Origin: Flammeovirgaceae bacterium UBA7330
Lineage (GTDB): Bacteria; Bacteroidota; Bacteroidia; Cytophagales; Cyclobacteriaceae
Direction: 5' to 3'
Length of the DNA stretch: 64,000 bases
Assembly (NCBI GenBank): GCA_002471275.1
Contig: DKPQ01000007.1
Coordinates: forward strand, 1-64,000
A program made the translations under genes and the position numbers. The stretch's first letter is position 1, and each line of letters opens with the position of its first letter. Positions 1 through 7,563 of the stretch are shown piece by piece. The notes under the pieces are model-generated. The model was not told the origin of the DNA and ran no database searches. It worked only from the letters and a program-made list of their open reading frames with translations.

Positions 1-19
1 CACCTTTGGTGGATTCGTT

Positions 20-251
20 CAACAAGCGCTATCGGTTATATGCCTGAGTGCTTTCTGCCACTGACCTGCGACTTGACCGCTTCACTGCCCATTCTGCATA
101 TTTCTGTGCCTTTATAATCTTAATCGCTTCTGGATTTTAGACTTTCGGTTTGCAGTTTCTTTGTAGATACTGTTGTGGGGATTGGGCAGTTCGCTATCTT
201 TATATGAATCTGCCGAGGTCGGGGCATACAAACCGATAGCTTGGCGTTGTG
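20..251 (+). other. attC-like recombination site S0
   Basis: CAAC (20-23) is followed by a 4-nt spacer and the arm GCTATCGGTTATATGCC (28-44). The complementary arm lies at 223-240, followed by spacer TTGGC and GTTGTG (246-251). The arms pair perfectly for the first 10 positions, are imperfect at position 11 (one base against two), then pair for 6 more. The loop is about 178 nt. It marks the end of a unit lying left of the window and the start of the unit carrying the gene at 264. Confidence 0.65.
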
Positions 252-263
252 GATCATTGCAGG

Positions 264-923
264 ATGGACAATCTGAAATACTTAATCTCATTCTTAATTC
301 TGACTTCGACTGGATCCTATGCACAAGAAGTGCCAACCCTCACAGTTGACTCAACACAAAGAACATCCGAATATCTGGAAGGAACATATAGCATACCCTA
401 CGGTGTAGGTGGAGCAACCTGGACTCTGACAAAATTTGGAAAACTAGAATTTGGTTACAATATTTCTGACAGTCCCCCAAGGTCATGGAATAAACCAGTC
501 GGAACTTGGACTCTTGTGAACAGTTTGATTGAATTTCAAATTGAACTTTCTAATCTTCCCAAAAAACACAGAGAGAAATTACCTAAACAACGTGAATATG
601 AATCGTTAGTAATAAAAAAACAATGGAATTCTTCAGAGTTTTCGGTAGAGAACACTTCCAATGATCAAGTGGAACTACACCTCATTATTTTAGCTGATAA
701 ATCAGAACGATCAAACATTATCAATGACTATTTATCATACGTTGACACCAGATATCGCGAACAACTAATTGAATTTGGGAAAGATATTAACAACTTAACT
801 GTTTCGGATGAAGTTGATACATTGATCCGATTAACTCGTGACTTTTGCGATCGATCTGTAACGACCAGAGAACTTCCATTCAATAGCAAGGTATATATAA
901 ACGGAACTCTTTTTCCATGGTGA
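264..923 (+). CDS. Secreted hypothetical protein, lipocalin-like fold suspected
   Basis: A 219-residue protein starting at the ATG that gives a clean Sec signal peptide (residues 1-20, ending SYAQ); a GTG 15 bases upstream is in frame but lies inside the recombination site. Residues about 40-95 have alternating hydrophobic strands and a GTW turn (PVGTWTLVN), like the start of lipocalin-type barrels common in exported Bacteroidota proteins. No catalytic motif was recognised. It is the first gene after an attC-like site, and a REPIN-like element begins 14 bases after its stop, so any right-hand recombination site of this unit seems destroyed. Function unknown. Confidence 0.6.
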   Translation: MDNLKYLISFLILTSTGSYAQEVPTLTVDSTQRTSEYLEGTYSIPYGVGGATWTLTKFGKLEFGYNISDSPPRSWNKPVGTWTLVNSLIEFQIELSNLPKKHREKLPKQREYESLVIKKQWNSSEFSVENTSNDQVELHLIILADKSERSNIINDYLSYVDTRYREQLIEFGKDINNLTVSDEVDTLIRLTRDFCDRSVTTRELPFNSKVYINGTLFPW

Positions 924-936
924 AAACGATTTATCC

Positions 937-1078
937 AGTCGCTCGGCTCTGCCGAGTGACCTTGCAATTTTATAGGCCTCTGGCCGGTATGAGATGATAA
1001 TGATTCTTTGATATTTTTAGGTAGAGTATTTGTCAGAGCCAAAAAATGATAGGTGTCACTCGGCGCAGCCGAGCGACT
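937..1078. repeat. REPIN/MITE-like element A1 (142 bp)
   Basis: The two ends are inverted copies of each other over about 23 bp, and each end is itself a hairpin (CTCGGC, three or four bases, GCCGAG). The interior carries an AGGCCTCTGGCC palindrome and a GTCAGAGCCAAAAAATGATAG block. Related copies lie at 2966-3099, 5088-5227 and 10718-10846, with fragments at 1165-1210 and 3699-3736. No coding capacity. The nested hairpin ends suggest a REP doublet moved by a RAYT transposase. Confidence 0.75.
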
Positions 1079-1164
1079 GAGGTGTCATTTTCATTATTTT
1101 AAAACTTGTCTCACAATTAGAAAGAATGACAGGATCAGGACAAAAGATATCCACTCACTCACTC

Positions 1165-1210
1165 ACCGAGTGACCATGTAATTTAATAGGCCTCAGGCCG
1201 AGTCTTAGCT
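1165..1210. repeat. Left-end fragment of element A (A2)
   Basis: The stretch contains CCGAGTGACC, then TAATTTAATAGGCCTCAGGCC, which matches the left end of the 142-bp element at 937. The right half is missing. Confidence 0.55.
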
Positions 1211-1227
1211 GATTATGTTCACCAAGT

Positions 1228-1290
1228 CACCACCTTTCACCAGGCATGCCGGACCCCTGCTAAAAGAAATTCCCAAATCCCGTACAATAA
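1228..1290. repeat. Repeat D, copy 1 (about 63 bp)
   Basis: CACCTTTCAC through CCCAAATCCCG and ACAATAAA is repeated with small changes at 1945-2012, on the other side of the DUF433/DUF5615 pair. Direct flanking copies suggest a spacer duplicated with, or bounding, a mobile unit. No inverted repeat of the attC type was found here. Confidence 0.55.
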
Positions 1291-1380
1291 ATCGCTATGA
1301 CCAGATCAGGCAGACCTGCATCACGTTGTTCCATCCGTTCACATTGTATCGTTTAAATCAACAATGCGTATATTTGATAT

Positions 1381-1623
1381 ATGAGCACCATCGGAAGACA
1401 CATAACAGTAGATCCAGAAATCCAAAAAGGTCAACCCGTTTTCAGTGGAACACGTGTGCCCGTGCAAACACTATTTTGGCATCTTGAAAAAGGAATTACA
1501 ATCGAAGAGTTCCTGGAAGATTTCCCAAGTGTAACAAAAGAACAAGCCATTGGTGTATTGGAGATTGCTAATAAGATTGTAAACTCCGCACAACTGGGTC
1601 AAATCTATGAAACTGTTAATTGA
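1381..1623 (+). CDS. DUF433-family antitoxin
   Basis: An 80-residue protein of the DUF433 family, small winged-helix-like antitoxins usually paired with DUF5615 PIN-like toxins. The diagnostic stretch is IQKGQPVFSGTRVPVQTL (residues 14-31), followed by EKGITIEEFLEDFPSVTKEQ. It is expected to neutralise the downstream toxin and repress its own promoter. Its end overlaps the toxin start at 1607. It sits between two direct copies of repeat D. The toxin is frameshifted, so this may now be an orphan antitoxin. Confidence 0.85.
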   Translation: MSTIGRHITVDPEIQKGQPVFSGTRVPVQTLFWHLEKGITIEEFLEDFPSVTKEQAIGVLEIANKIVNSAQLGQIYETVN

Positions 1624-1935
1624 CGAGAATCTACCTAAACGTATAAAGTTAATTTTCCCAATCATGAAATTTTCACTGTCAATGATATGGGTTGGATCAG
1701 TGTCAAAAATGGTGAACTCCTAAAATTGATGTTGCAACAAGAATTTGATGTACTTCTCACATTTAACAGAAATCTACAATATCAACAAAACTTTAATAAA
1801 TATCCTATAGCAGTATTTATCCTCAACGCAGAGGATAATGCATATCTGACCCTTGAGCCTCTAATCCCCATCATTCACAATCATCTAAATAAGGAATTGA
1901 AAGCGGGACCAACTGAAATAACGGCTGGGGTCTAA
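1607..1935 (+). pseudogene. DUF5615 PIN-like toxin, frameshifted
   Basis: The ATG at 1607 opens MKLLIDENLPKRIK, the typical DUF5615 start carrying the first acidic active-site residues. The rest of the domain (NHEIFTVNDMGW, then LLTFNRNLQYQQNF and PIAVFIL) continues in another frame from about 1648. Loss of one A in the AAA run at 1645-1647 explains the shift. The gene overlaps the antitoxin by 17 bases, as usual for these pairs. The toxin is therefore probably inactive, unless this is a sequencing error or a programmed shift. The second frame alone would lack the first catalytic residues. Confidence 0.75.
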
Positions 1936-1944
1936 CTATCCACC

Positions 1945-2012
1945 ATTCCCCACCTTTCGCAGGGTATAGCGTACTCCAGTTAAAAAGAAATCCCCAAATC
2001 CCGAGCAATTAA
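1945..2012. repeat. Repeat D, copy 2
   Basis: Second copy of the 63-bp sequence at 1228-1290, starting 9 bases after the toxin stop. GTCTAAC at 1930-1936, overlapping that stop, fits the classical integron RYYYAAC box, but no matching right arm was found. Confidence 0.5.
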
Positions 2013-2043
2013 GCTGAGTTTGGTCGTAGATCCCTCCTGGAAG

Positions 2044-2633
2044 TCGTACCTCCGGGGTGAAACATCGTATCTCCCGTTAAAAAATCATATATCCCGCGCG
2101 AGACGTCATATATCCCTGAAAAACATCGTATCTCCCACTAAAAAATCATATATCCTAGATGAGAAATCGTATATCCCGGAAAAACATTCATTTCTCCGCG
2201 ATAGAAAGTCCTATATCCCATAAAAAAATGGCATCTCCGGGGTGAAAAATCATAAATATTACAAAATCAATCATATATCCCAGCTAACCTGACATATCTC
2301 CGGCTTGAAAATCATATCTCCCGCTCAGAAATCATATCTCCGGGGTAGAAAGTCATACCTCCGGGGTGACATGTCATATCTCCCGCTCAGAAATCATATC
2401 TCCGGGGTAGAAAGTCATACCTCCGGGGTGACATGTTATATCTCCCGCTCAGAAAGTCATATCTCCCGAGAGAAAAGTAGTATCTCCCACCAAAAAAATC
2501 ATAAATCCCAAGAAAACAATCATATCTCCCGGGTGGAAAGTCACAGATCCCATAAAAAAATGACAGAACACCAAAAATCAATCGCAGATCAAGGTGTAAG
2601 AATCACAGATCAAGACCAATCAATCACAGCGCC
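2044..2633. repeat. Minisatellite of about 21-bp units (some 28 copies)
   Basis: Degenerate head-to-tail units share a core like TCATATCTCC followed by 10-11 variable bases. The centre (2321-2452) contains an almost exact 62-bp three-unit higher-order repeat. Units decay towards both edges (ATCCCA, then CAGATCA forms at the right). Unit length varies between 20 and 22, so any reading frame drifts. It reads as KSYIP-like heptads over short spans, but this looks accidental. Not a CRISPR: there are no unique spacers of constant length. Confidence 0.85.
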
Positions 2634-2643
2634 CAACTTTTAG

Positions 2644-2965
2644 AGGCAGAGCACCATTGATCTGCATCATATCACACTTAAACTGACAATAAACACACTT
2701 GAATGATAAATAATGATGCACCCTCAAACATTCAAATCACATAAATAAACATCCTTGATGCCAGACTACTCAATACAAGAGCCGTCATTGAGATTCCTTC
2801 AAGCGACAACATCACTTCTGACGCTTTGCCTGCCTGTGGTTATCCCACTAGGAGGTTTAAAGAGGAGGGAAGTCTGTGAGCAGATGCGAAAGCCAGGCCT
2901 ACCCGGCAGAAGGATGTGTATGGAAACCAGTGCAGTGCCACTGATGCATGAGGAGCTGTCATGAC
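2644..2965. other. Intergenic stretch, no gene supported
   Basis: AT-rich sequence between the minisatellite and element A3. A 69-codon open frame at 2755-2964 has no recognisable domain and runs to the edge of the A3 repeat; CTGCCTG and GGCAGAAGG words resemble the CCTGCC/GGCAGG hairpins seen elsewhere in the array. I see nothing functional in it. Confidence 0.5.
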
Positions 2966-3099
2966 ACGCTCGGCTTTGCTGAGTGCCCTTGTAATTAATC
3001 GGCCTCTGGTGGGGTGGGATTATGATCCACCATTGAAACTTAAAGGCAGAGCATTTGTCAGAGCCAAAAAATGATAGGAGTCACTTGGCGAAACCGAGC
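2966..3099. repeat. REPIN/MITE-like element A3 (decayed)
   Basis: Has the same order of blocks as the element at 937: a CTCGGCTTTGCTGAG hairpin, GGCCTCTGG, GTCAGAGCCAAAAAATGATAG, then a mutated right hairpin (CTTGGCGAAACCGAG). Confidence 0.7.
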
Positions 3100-3137
3100 T
3101 CCAAGCAGTCAGGAGCCTTTATCTGTAAAATACAGTT

Positions 3138-3404
3138 TTAAGGAAATATTTTATAAATGTCTTTTCGATGTGCAATTCTTGCGAACTCCACAATCTCCTC
3201 AGAAACGAAAACTCCAATCCTGTAATCTCCGCAACGAATTCGATAGGCATCATCATAACCGGTTAACTTTCTTGCCCCTGGTATTTCGGTGATGTATTTC
3301 ACTTTCTTCACCAGGTCAATTATTTCAAGGATCGCCTGATGATCTTTTGGCTGCTTTATTTTATTGAGATCCTTGCTAAACCTCTTGAGGTAAGCAACTT
3401 TCAA
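3138..3404 (-). CDS. RelE/ParE-superfamily toxin
   Basis: An 88-residue type II toxin of the RelE/ParE superfamily (Phe-rel-like mRNA interferase or gyrase-poison fold). Support comes from the N-terminal FSKDLNKIK helix, GARKLTGYDDAYRIRCGDYRIGV in the core strands, and the C-terminal HRKDIYKIFP. It follows the antitoxin gene with a 4-base overlap. This pair is the only cargo of the array on the minus strand, which is notable because cassettes normally point one way. Both partners look intact. Target unknown. Confidence 0.85.
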   Translation of the reverse strand: MKVAYLKRFSKDLNKIKQPKDHQAILEIIDLVKKVKYITEIPGARKLTGYDDAYRIRCGDYRIGVFVSEEIVEFARIAHRKDIYKIFP

Positions 3405-3601
3405 GTAGCCTTCAGTTTTTTCATGACCTCATCTTCTGTTACAACCTCAGAACGATCAACGTCTTTCATCATAACAGATAAACCCAGGTCTTCCAATTCC
3501 TCATCCGACAATACTTTGGATCGTACCCCCAACTTTTTCAGCAGCTCAGAGATGAACTGGAGCTCTTTTTGACTTTTAGGGCTGACAACTATTGAACTCA
3601 T
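3401..3601 (-). CDS. Antitoxin of the RelE-type pair
   Basis: A 66-residue acidic protein directly upstream of, and overlapping by 4 bases, the RelE/ParE-like toxin gene. The start MSSIVVSPKSQKELQFISELLKKLG resembles small Bacteroidota antitoxins that pair with RelE toxins: a short N-terminal dimerisation segment, then a disordered acidic tail (DEELEDLGLSVMMKDVDRSE) that wraps the toxin. The role is inferred mainly from position and length. Probably autoregulatory. Confidence 0.75.
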   Translation of the reverse strand: MSSIVVSPKSQKELQFISELLKKLGVRSKVLSDEELEDLGLSVMMKDVDRSEVVTEDEVMKKLKAT

Positions 3602-3698
3602 ATAACAAAGATAAATAAATTTAAAACGGAAACTAACACACCAATAGTAGTTAGGTACTAAATTATGTTTCTACCCGGGCTTGGATGACCTCCTATTC

Positions 3699-3736
3699 AG
3701 TCGCTTGGCTTTGCCGAGTGACTGGGTTGACTCGGC
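3699..3736. repeat. Fragment of element A (A6)
   Basis: GTCGCTTGGCTTTGCCGAG matches the left hairpin end of the A elements, followed by a second GACTCGGC. The interior is missing, which suggests a deletion between the ends. Confidence 0.5.
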
Positions 3737-3738
3737 AG

Positions 3739-3823
3739 GATTTACCCGTTGCATCTCACTGCAGATTTAACTAGTTTAGATTTTCATTGCCTGGGGAGAG
3801 ACACTCACTTCTATCCGGGTTTT
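3739..3823. repeat. Repeat B1 (loop portion of attC-like sites)
   Basis: TTTACCCGTTGCATCTCAC, then AACTAGTTTAGATTTTCATTGCCTGGGG and a CACTC block. The same sequence occupies the loops of the better-preserved sites ending at 9954 and 19251, and recurs at 5825-5880 and 16200-16256. Here only the right half of a site remains; the following GTCACA (3824) may be the eroded right box. Confidence 0.6.
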
Positions 3824-3857
3824 GTCACACATAAAAGATTGCAAAGGGATACAAATT

Positions 3858-5111
3858 ATGAGAACTCAATTAATTACAATATTTGTTCTAATGGCCTCAG
3901 TGTTATATGGTCAAGTTTTGGACTTGCAACCTGAATTAGGAACCAATCTTGACTTCAGTCCTGAAGCAGTAGCAAAGTTCAATTCTCCCGAAGCGTTTGA
4001 AGAATGCAGTATGGTTTACAAAAAAATGAATGCCGATGGAAGGAATTGGGAAGAACTAACAAAGGAAGAAAAGAACATTCTTAAATACTGTGATGAAACA
4101 AAAGAAAGTATTTGGGCAACAGAGGGAGGTGGATGTAGCTGGTATTGTGGAATGGGGCCGAAAAACATTGAAGCCTCATCTTCTCTAGCTTCCCAGGGAG
4201 TTAACACATATAGCCCCACAAATGCACATGATTTCAGTTATAAAACAGCATGGGTCGAAGGTGTGAAAGGTTATGGAATAGGTGAATACCTTCTCTACAA
4301 ATTTGCTGCTGAAAACCCTAGAATAAATACAATCAAGGTTGTAAATGGGTATGTTAAAAGTCAGTCTGCATGGAATAATAATTCAAGGGTTAAGAAGCTC
4401 AACATGTATGTAAATAATGAACTTTTTGCTTATCTGAACTTAAAAGATGTAAAAGCCGAACAACATTTCTCGATTCCAGCAATTGGCAATGGTGATCGAG
4501 CAAATTATGATGCTTTGAAAAAGAAGGGCGATTGGACTGTAAAATTCGAGATTGCCGAAGTTTATGAGGGAGCCAAATACGATGATGTAGTTATATCAGA
4601 GATATTTTTTGATGGCCTGGACGTTCATTGTTTTGCTGCTGGAACACGAGTACTTTTAGCCAACGGGACTGAATCAAATATAGAAGATTTAACAAATGGG
4701 CAAGAGGTGATGAGTATGAATAATTCAACAGGCAAACTGGAACCTTCTGAAATTATTGAATTAGCTAGTCCAACTCACTCCAACCTGGTTGAACTCACTT
4801 TCACGGATGGCCGAACGGTTGTAGCAACTGAAGATCACCCTTTTTATGATGGCCAAAGATGGTTATCACTTAATCCCAATAAAACACAGGCTGACTACAC
4901 TTTTGGTGAGGTGTCTCAGTTGGCGATTGGCATCAAGCTTCAAACCATTGAAGGGGACATAGAGTTGGCTTCAGTGAAACGAATTCCTAAGCCTCAGCGA
5001 ACATACACCATCGTAAAACTCAGCCGAAATAGAACGTTTATTGCAAATGGAATTGTCGTAGGAACGGAAGAATTACGTATCATTATTCACTCACCCAGCT
5101 ACACTGAGTGA
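3858..5111 (+). CDS. Secreted protein with lectin-like domain and C-terminal Hint (intein-like) domain
   Basis: A 417-residue exported protein. The start at 3858 gives a signal peptide (MRTQLITIFVLMASVLYGQ). Residues about 105-255 resemble the discoidin-like glycan-binding domain (VKKLNMYVNNE, then DVVISEIFFDG) seen next to NADase-type effectors. From Cys258 a Hint domain follows: CFAAGTRVLLANG, TEDHPF with His327, and a last strand FIANGIVVG (394-402). Known: Hint domains do N-to-S acyl shift chemistry through the first Cys. The usual C-terminal His-Asn is absent, so protein splicing is unlikely, while cleavage or attachment remains possible. The last eight codons lie in the left arm of element A4, so the original 3' end may have been replaced. 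Confidence 0.75.
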   Translation: MRTQLITIFVLMASVLYGQVLDLQPELGTNLDFSPEAVAKFNSPEAFEECSMVYKKMNADGRNWEELTKEEKNILKYCDETKESIWATEGGGCSWYCGMGPKNIEASSSLASQGVNTYSPTNAHDFSYKTAWVEGVKGYGIGEYLLYKFAAENPRINTIKVVNGYVKSQSAWNNNSRVKKLNMYVNNELFAYLNLKDVKAEQHFSIPAIGNGDRANYDALKKKGDWTVKFEIAEVYEGAKYDDVVISEIFFDGLDVHCFAAGTRVLLANGTESNIEDLTNGQEVMSMNNSTGKLEPSEIIELASPTHSNLVELTFTDGRTVVATEDHPFYDGQRWLSLNPNKTQADYTFGEVSQLAIGIKLQTIEGDIELASVKRIPKPQRTYTIVKLSRNRTFIANGIVVGTEELRIIIHSPSYTE

Positions 5112-5227
5112 CCCGCCAATTTAATAGGCCGCTGGCTGGAATCGGAGTATGATACTCTTTTGAAACCTAAAGGTGGAGTATTTGTCAGAACCAAAAAAAT
5201 GATAGAAGATACTCGGATCAGCCGAGC
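5088..5227. repeat. REPIN/MITE-like element A4
   Basis: Same block order as the copy at 937, with diverged ends (CACTCACCCAGC, then GAGTGACC on the left; ACTCGGATCAGCCGAG on the right). Its left arm supplies the stop codon of the Hint-domain gene. Confidence 0.7.
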
Positions 5228-5250
5228 CTCCAACAATACATGGATAACAT

Positions 5251-5808
5251 ATGAAGATCTCTGAAACCACGATAGTTATTATAATTGGACTGATTATAAT
5301 ATTGATCCCATTTATCCGAAAAGATCTTGCTATTGGGCAGGAAGATTTGATCAATATATCGGGCACTTTAAAGACCGAACCAAGATATCACAATCCCGCC
5401 AAAGGCGGCTCCTATGGAAAATTTGAACTAAAGGAATACTCGAGTAGGGAATTCTATTTCTACATTTCGTCATACTCAGCAAAGTCCTTGAACAAAAGCA
5501 ACTTTTTCAAAGAGGCTAAAGCGGGAGATAAAATCAAACTAACCATCTCAAAAGAACTAACCATCTCAAAAGAAGAGTATCAGGATAAATTGATGAATCC
5601 AGAATATCCCACCCGATGGCAGTTTATAAACGTCTATGTTTCGGTATATGGAATCGCTACGAATGACAAAGTCTACTCATCGTTTCGTGATTTCAACTTA
5701 GCCTTTGAACAAGATGGTAAACTTGGTTACTTTCTTTCAGTTGCCGGAGTTGCATTTATAGTTCTTTACCTGCTGTGGAAGCAGAGGAGAGAAGCTAAAA
5801 CCAGATAG
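5251..5808 (+). CDS. Hypothetical membrane protein with two transmembrane segments
   Basis: A 185-residue protein with an N-terminal hydrophobic helix (residues 7-22, TIVIIIGLIIILIPFI) and a C-terminal one (about 161-176), bracketing a soluble domain of some 130 residues that would face the periplasm. Residues near 96-109 contain a tandem LTISKE LTISKE repeat from an 18-bp duplication. No family recognised. It lies alone between element A4 and a degraded B repeat, as a single-gene cassette would. Confidence 0.65.
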   Translation: MKISETTIVIIIGLIIILIPFIRKDLAIGQEDLINISGTLKTEPRYHNPAKGGSYGKFELKEYSSREFYFYISSYSAKSLNKSNFFKEAKAGDKIKLTISKELTISKEEYQDKLMNPEYPTRWQFINVYVSVYGIATNDKVYSSFRDFNLAFEQDGKLGYFLSVAGVAFIVLYLLWKQRREAKTR

Positions 5809-6257
5809 CGAGAGTTAGGTTTGCGATTTTTACCCGTTACATCTCAAAACAGATTTACCTAGACAAACAATTTAGCATAGACGCTGAAGCAAAACAAGCT
5901 CACCGTTTTTTGGAAATTTTAAGGTTCTAACCTTGCATTTCTGGAAAAATTTGCGTACATTAAACTATTGAGGAATTTTAGCCTCTCAAACAAGACGTTT
6001 TGTTTCCAAACAAAATAAACCCTATCTTTCTCTTGTTTGATACCTATCTAAATTTACTTAGATGCTTATCACCATTCACTTATATACGTATCTAAATTGC
6101 TGATCAACAGGTTCGTCGAAGGGCAACAACACGTAATCCGAAACGTAGCCACACGTGATGGGGAACGAAAACCATACGGGGCATTTGATAGTGTAATGAA
6201 CGCACCTAAAAGAATAAATTCATTTGCAATCTTGTATCACCTAAATAATAACAACAC
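5809..6257. other. Non-coding spacer with partial repeat B2
   Basis: 5825-5880 matches the start of repeat B (TTTTTACCCGTTACATCTC, then AGATTTACCTAG) and diverges after CATAG. The rest is AT-rich, with short self-complementary words around AACAAGACGTTTTGTTT and GGTTCTAACC. No attC-like pair of arms found. A promoter for the HU-like gene should lie in the last 100 bases, but no clear box was found. Confidence 0.5.
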
Positions 6258-6644
6258 ATGGCAGTAAAGTATAAAGTGGTCAGCAAAAGACCAGGGGGCA
6301 TGGCTGGAAATAGCCCAGTGAAATATTACCCGGCTGTGACCAAGCGGAGGATGATCGATACACGAGGTTTGGCTGAAGAGATCAGTATGAAAACCAATTT
6401 CACAACAGCTCATGTCCTGGGTATTGTCGAAACGTTAACCCATGTGGTTCCTGCTTTGCTACAGCAAGGAAATAGTATCCGGCTGGATCATTTTGGTACT
6501 TTTAGTCTGCATGTATCCGGAGAGGGCAAGGACCAGCCTGAACAAGTAACGAAAAAAGACATCACTAAAGTGAAAATGGCTTTTCTACCGAGTAAATTCA
6601 TCAAAGAAAAGCTTGCCCGGACAAAGTTTGAAAAGCTTCAATAG
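6258..6644 (+). CDS. HU-related DNA-binding protein (HU_rel type)
   Basis: A 128-residue histone-like protein of the Bacteroidota HU-related family. The MAVKYKVVSKRPGG start is typical and precedes a HU/IHF core: RGLAEEISMKTNFTTAHVLGIVETLTHVVPALLQQGNSIRLDHFGTFSL. The C-terminal segment replaces the long HU arm (KVKMAFLPSKFIKEKL). It should bind and bend DNA without strong sequence specificity. Such paralogues are common in accessory regions. Because integron sites are folded and bent for recombination, a nearby HU-like protein is of interest, but any link is speculation. Confidence 0.85.
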   Translation: MAVKYKVVSKRPGGMAGNSPVKYYPAVTKRRMIDTRGLAEEISMKTNFTTAHVLGIVETLTHVVPALLQQGNSIRLDHFGTFSLHVSGEGKDQPEQVTKKDITKVKMAFLPSKFIKEKLARTKFEKLQ

Positions 6645-6689
6645 AGGGTTCTTTAGAATACAGAATTCAGCCTTGCCTGCCTGCCGGCA

Positions 6690-6885
6690 GGAAATCAGGA
6701 GTCAGGAGTGCTTCGATTTATTAAGCAGGTGGATAATCACGGAATTGTTTAATTTGGTGGGGAATACACACAACGTATCCGTTTTTAAACGTTTATTGTC
6801 GTTTAAAAGTGGGTAAGGTGTTGGTATTGAAAGGATTAATTAAAAAAAGATAATAGTGGTTATAGTGCATGCATTATAACTATAT
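6690..6885. repeat. Repeat C, copy 1 (196 bp)
   Basis: About 95 percent identical by eye to 17436-17631, including GCTTCGATTTATTAAGCAGG, TAATTTGGTGGG, CACACAACGTATCCG and the final palindromic site. CCTGCCGGCAGG (6680-6691) abuts its left end. No gene inside. It may be a non-coding cassette or the shared leader of one recombination site. Confidence 0.85.
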
Positions 6886-6891
6886 GTTATC
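6849..6891 (+). other. Compact attC-like site C1
   Basis: GATAAT (6849-6854), 4-nt spacer AGTG, arm GTTATAGTGCA directly abutting arm TGCATTATAAC (6870-6880), 5-nt spacer TATAT, box GTTATC (6886-6891). The spacing equals that of the long sites, but there is no loop. GTTATCTGCC at its right edge is the exact reverse complement of GGCAGATAAC at 8917-8926, which ends the next unit. Confidence 0.65.
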
Positions 6892-6906
6892 TGCCAAAAG
6901 TACGGA

Positions 6907-7563
6907 ATGGAAAATTACTTCCTAGAAAAATTCAAGAGTAAGAGTAAGCATGAACTTGAACTGATAGTCGCAAATCAAGCGAACTACCAGCCGGAGGCGG
7001 TTCGTGCTGCAATTGAACTTTTGAACAATAACCACGAATTAGAAATACCAATTCCTCAACAAGCAGAAACCACAAGAGAACAACAGGAAGACTCCAACTT
7101 TGGGGTGCTCTCCCTAAGTTTCAATTACAAGCCATTTTTTCGAACTATCAGCTACAGAGAATTTGTGACAGGTTTAGCTCTAGCATTGCTGTTTCACTCG
7201 CTATTTGAGATCGTTGATTACTACTCGAACGAAAGGTTCTTCGAGAACTCTTTGAGAGCTTGGAAGATCAGCTTTTTTATTGCCGTTTTCTTAGGCAACC
7301 ATGTTTATTACAGATTCGAGCATGGAAGGTCAAATAATTTCATTGGTAGGTCATTCAGTGATTTGATTCTTTTGATAATCTTAATTCTATCAAGAGTTGT
7401 CTATGAACTCATTCTTGATAGTAGTTACAGACTAAACCTAGATGCAAATGGAGTAGGTTTTTTCTTCATAATCTTTGGAATCATTATTATGATTTTCGCT
7501 TTCGAAACCTCTGTTGCACTTCTGAAGTTTTTATTAAAAAGAGTTAGATGTCAAATCTTCTAA
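6907..7563 (+). CDS. Hypothetical multipass membrane protein
   Basis: A 218-residue protein with a soluble helical N-terminus (residues 1-60, including a SKHELELIVANQANYQPEAVRAA stretch common in small Bacteroidota membrane proteins) and about four membrane segments near 80-95, 115-130, 150-170 and 185-208. It is the first gene of a cassette starting at 6886, with the ATG 11 bases after the GTTATCTGCC boundary. The next gene starts 16 bases before its stop, so the two are probably co-translated. Function not recognised. Confidence 0.7.
   Translation: MENYFLEKFKSKSKHELELIVANQANYQPEAVRAAIELLNNNHELEIPIPQQAETTREQQEDSNFGVLSLSFNYKPFFRTISYREFVTGLALALLFHSLFEIVDYYSNERFFENSLRAWKISFFIAVFLGNHVYYRFEHGRSNNFIGRSFSDLILLIILILSRVVYELILDSSYRLNLDANGVGFFFIIFGIIIMIFAFETSVALLKFLLKRVRCQIF

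Noticed and set aside
937..1078. Element A as an attC-like site
   Set aside because: It lacks the AAC/GTT boxes and spacers, and copies are similar in sequence along their whole length, unlike the cassette sites.
1215..1487. Open frame overlapping the DUF433 gene
   Set aside because: Overlaps a clear family member in another frame and starts inside repeat D.
2044..2633. Possible CRISPR array
   Set aside because: Conserved cores are only about 10 bp, with variable parts of 10-11 bp that are themselves related; no cas genes nearby.
2020..2643. Two open frames reading as KSYIP-like heptad repeats
   Set aside because: They fall in a minisatellite whose unit length varies (20-22 bp), so the frame is not maintained; no start context or domain.
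2755..2964. 69-codon open frame
   Set aside because: No recognisable domain, repeat-derived right edge and low-complexity hairpin words; probably chance.
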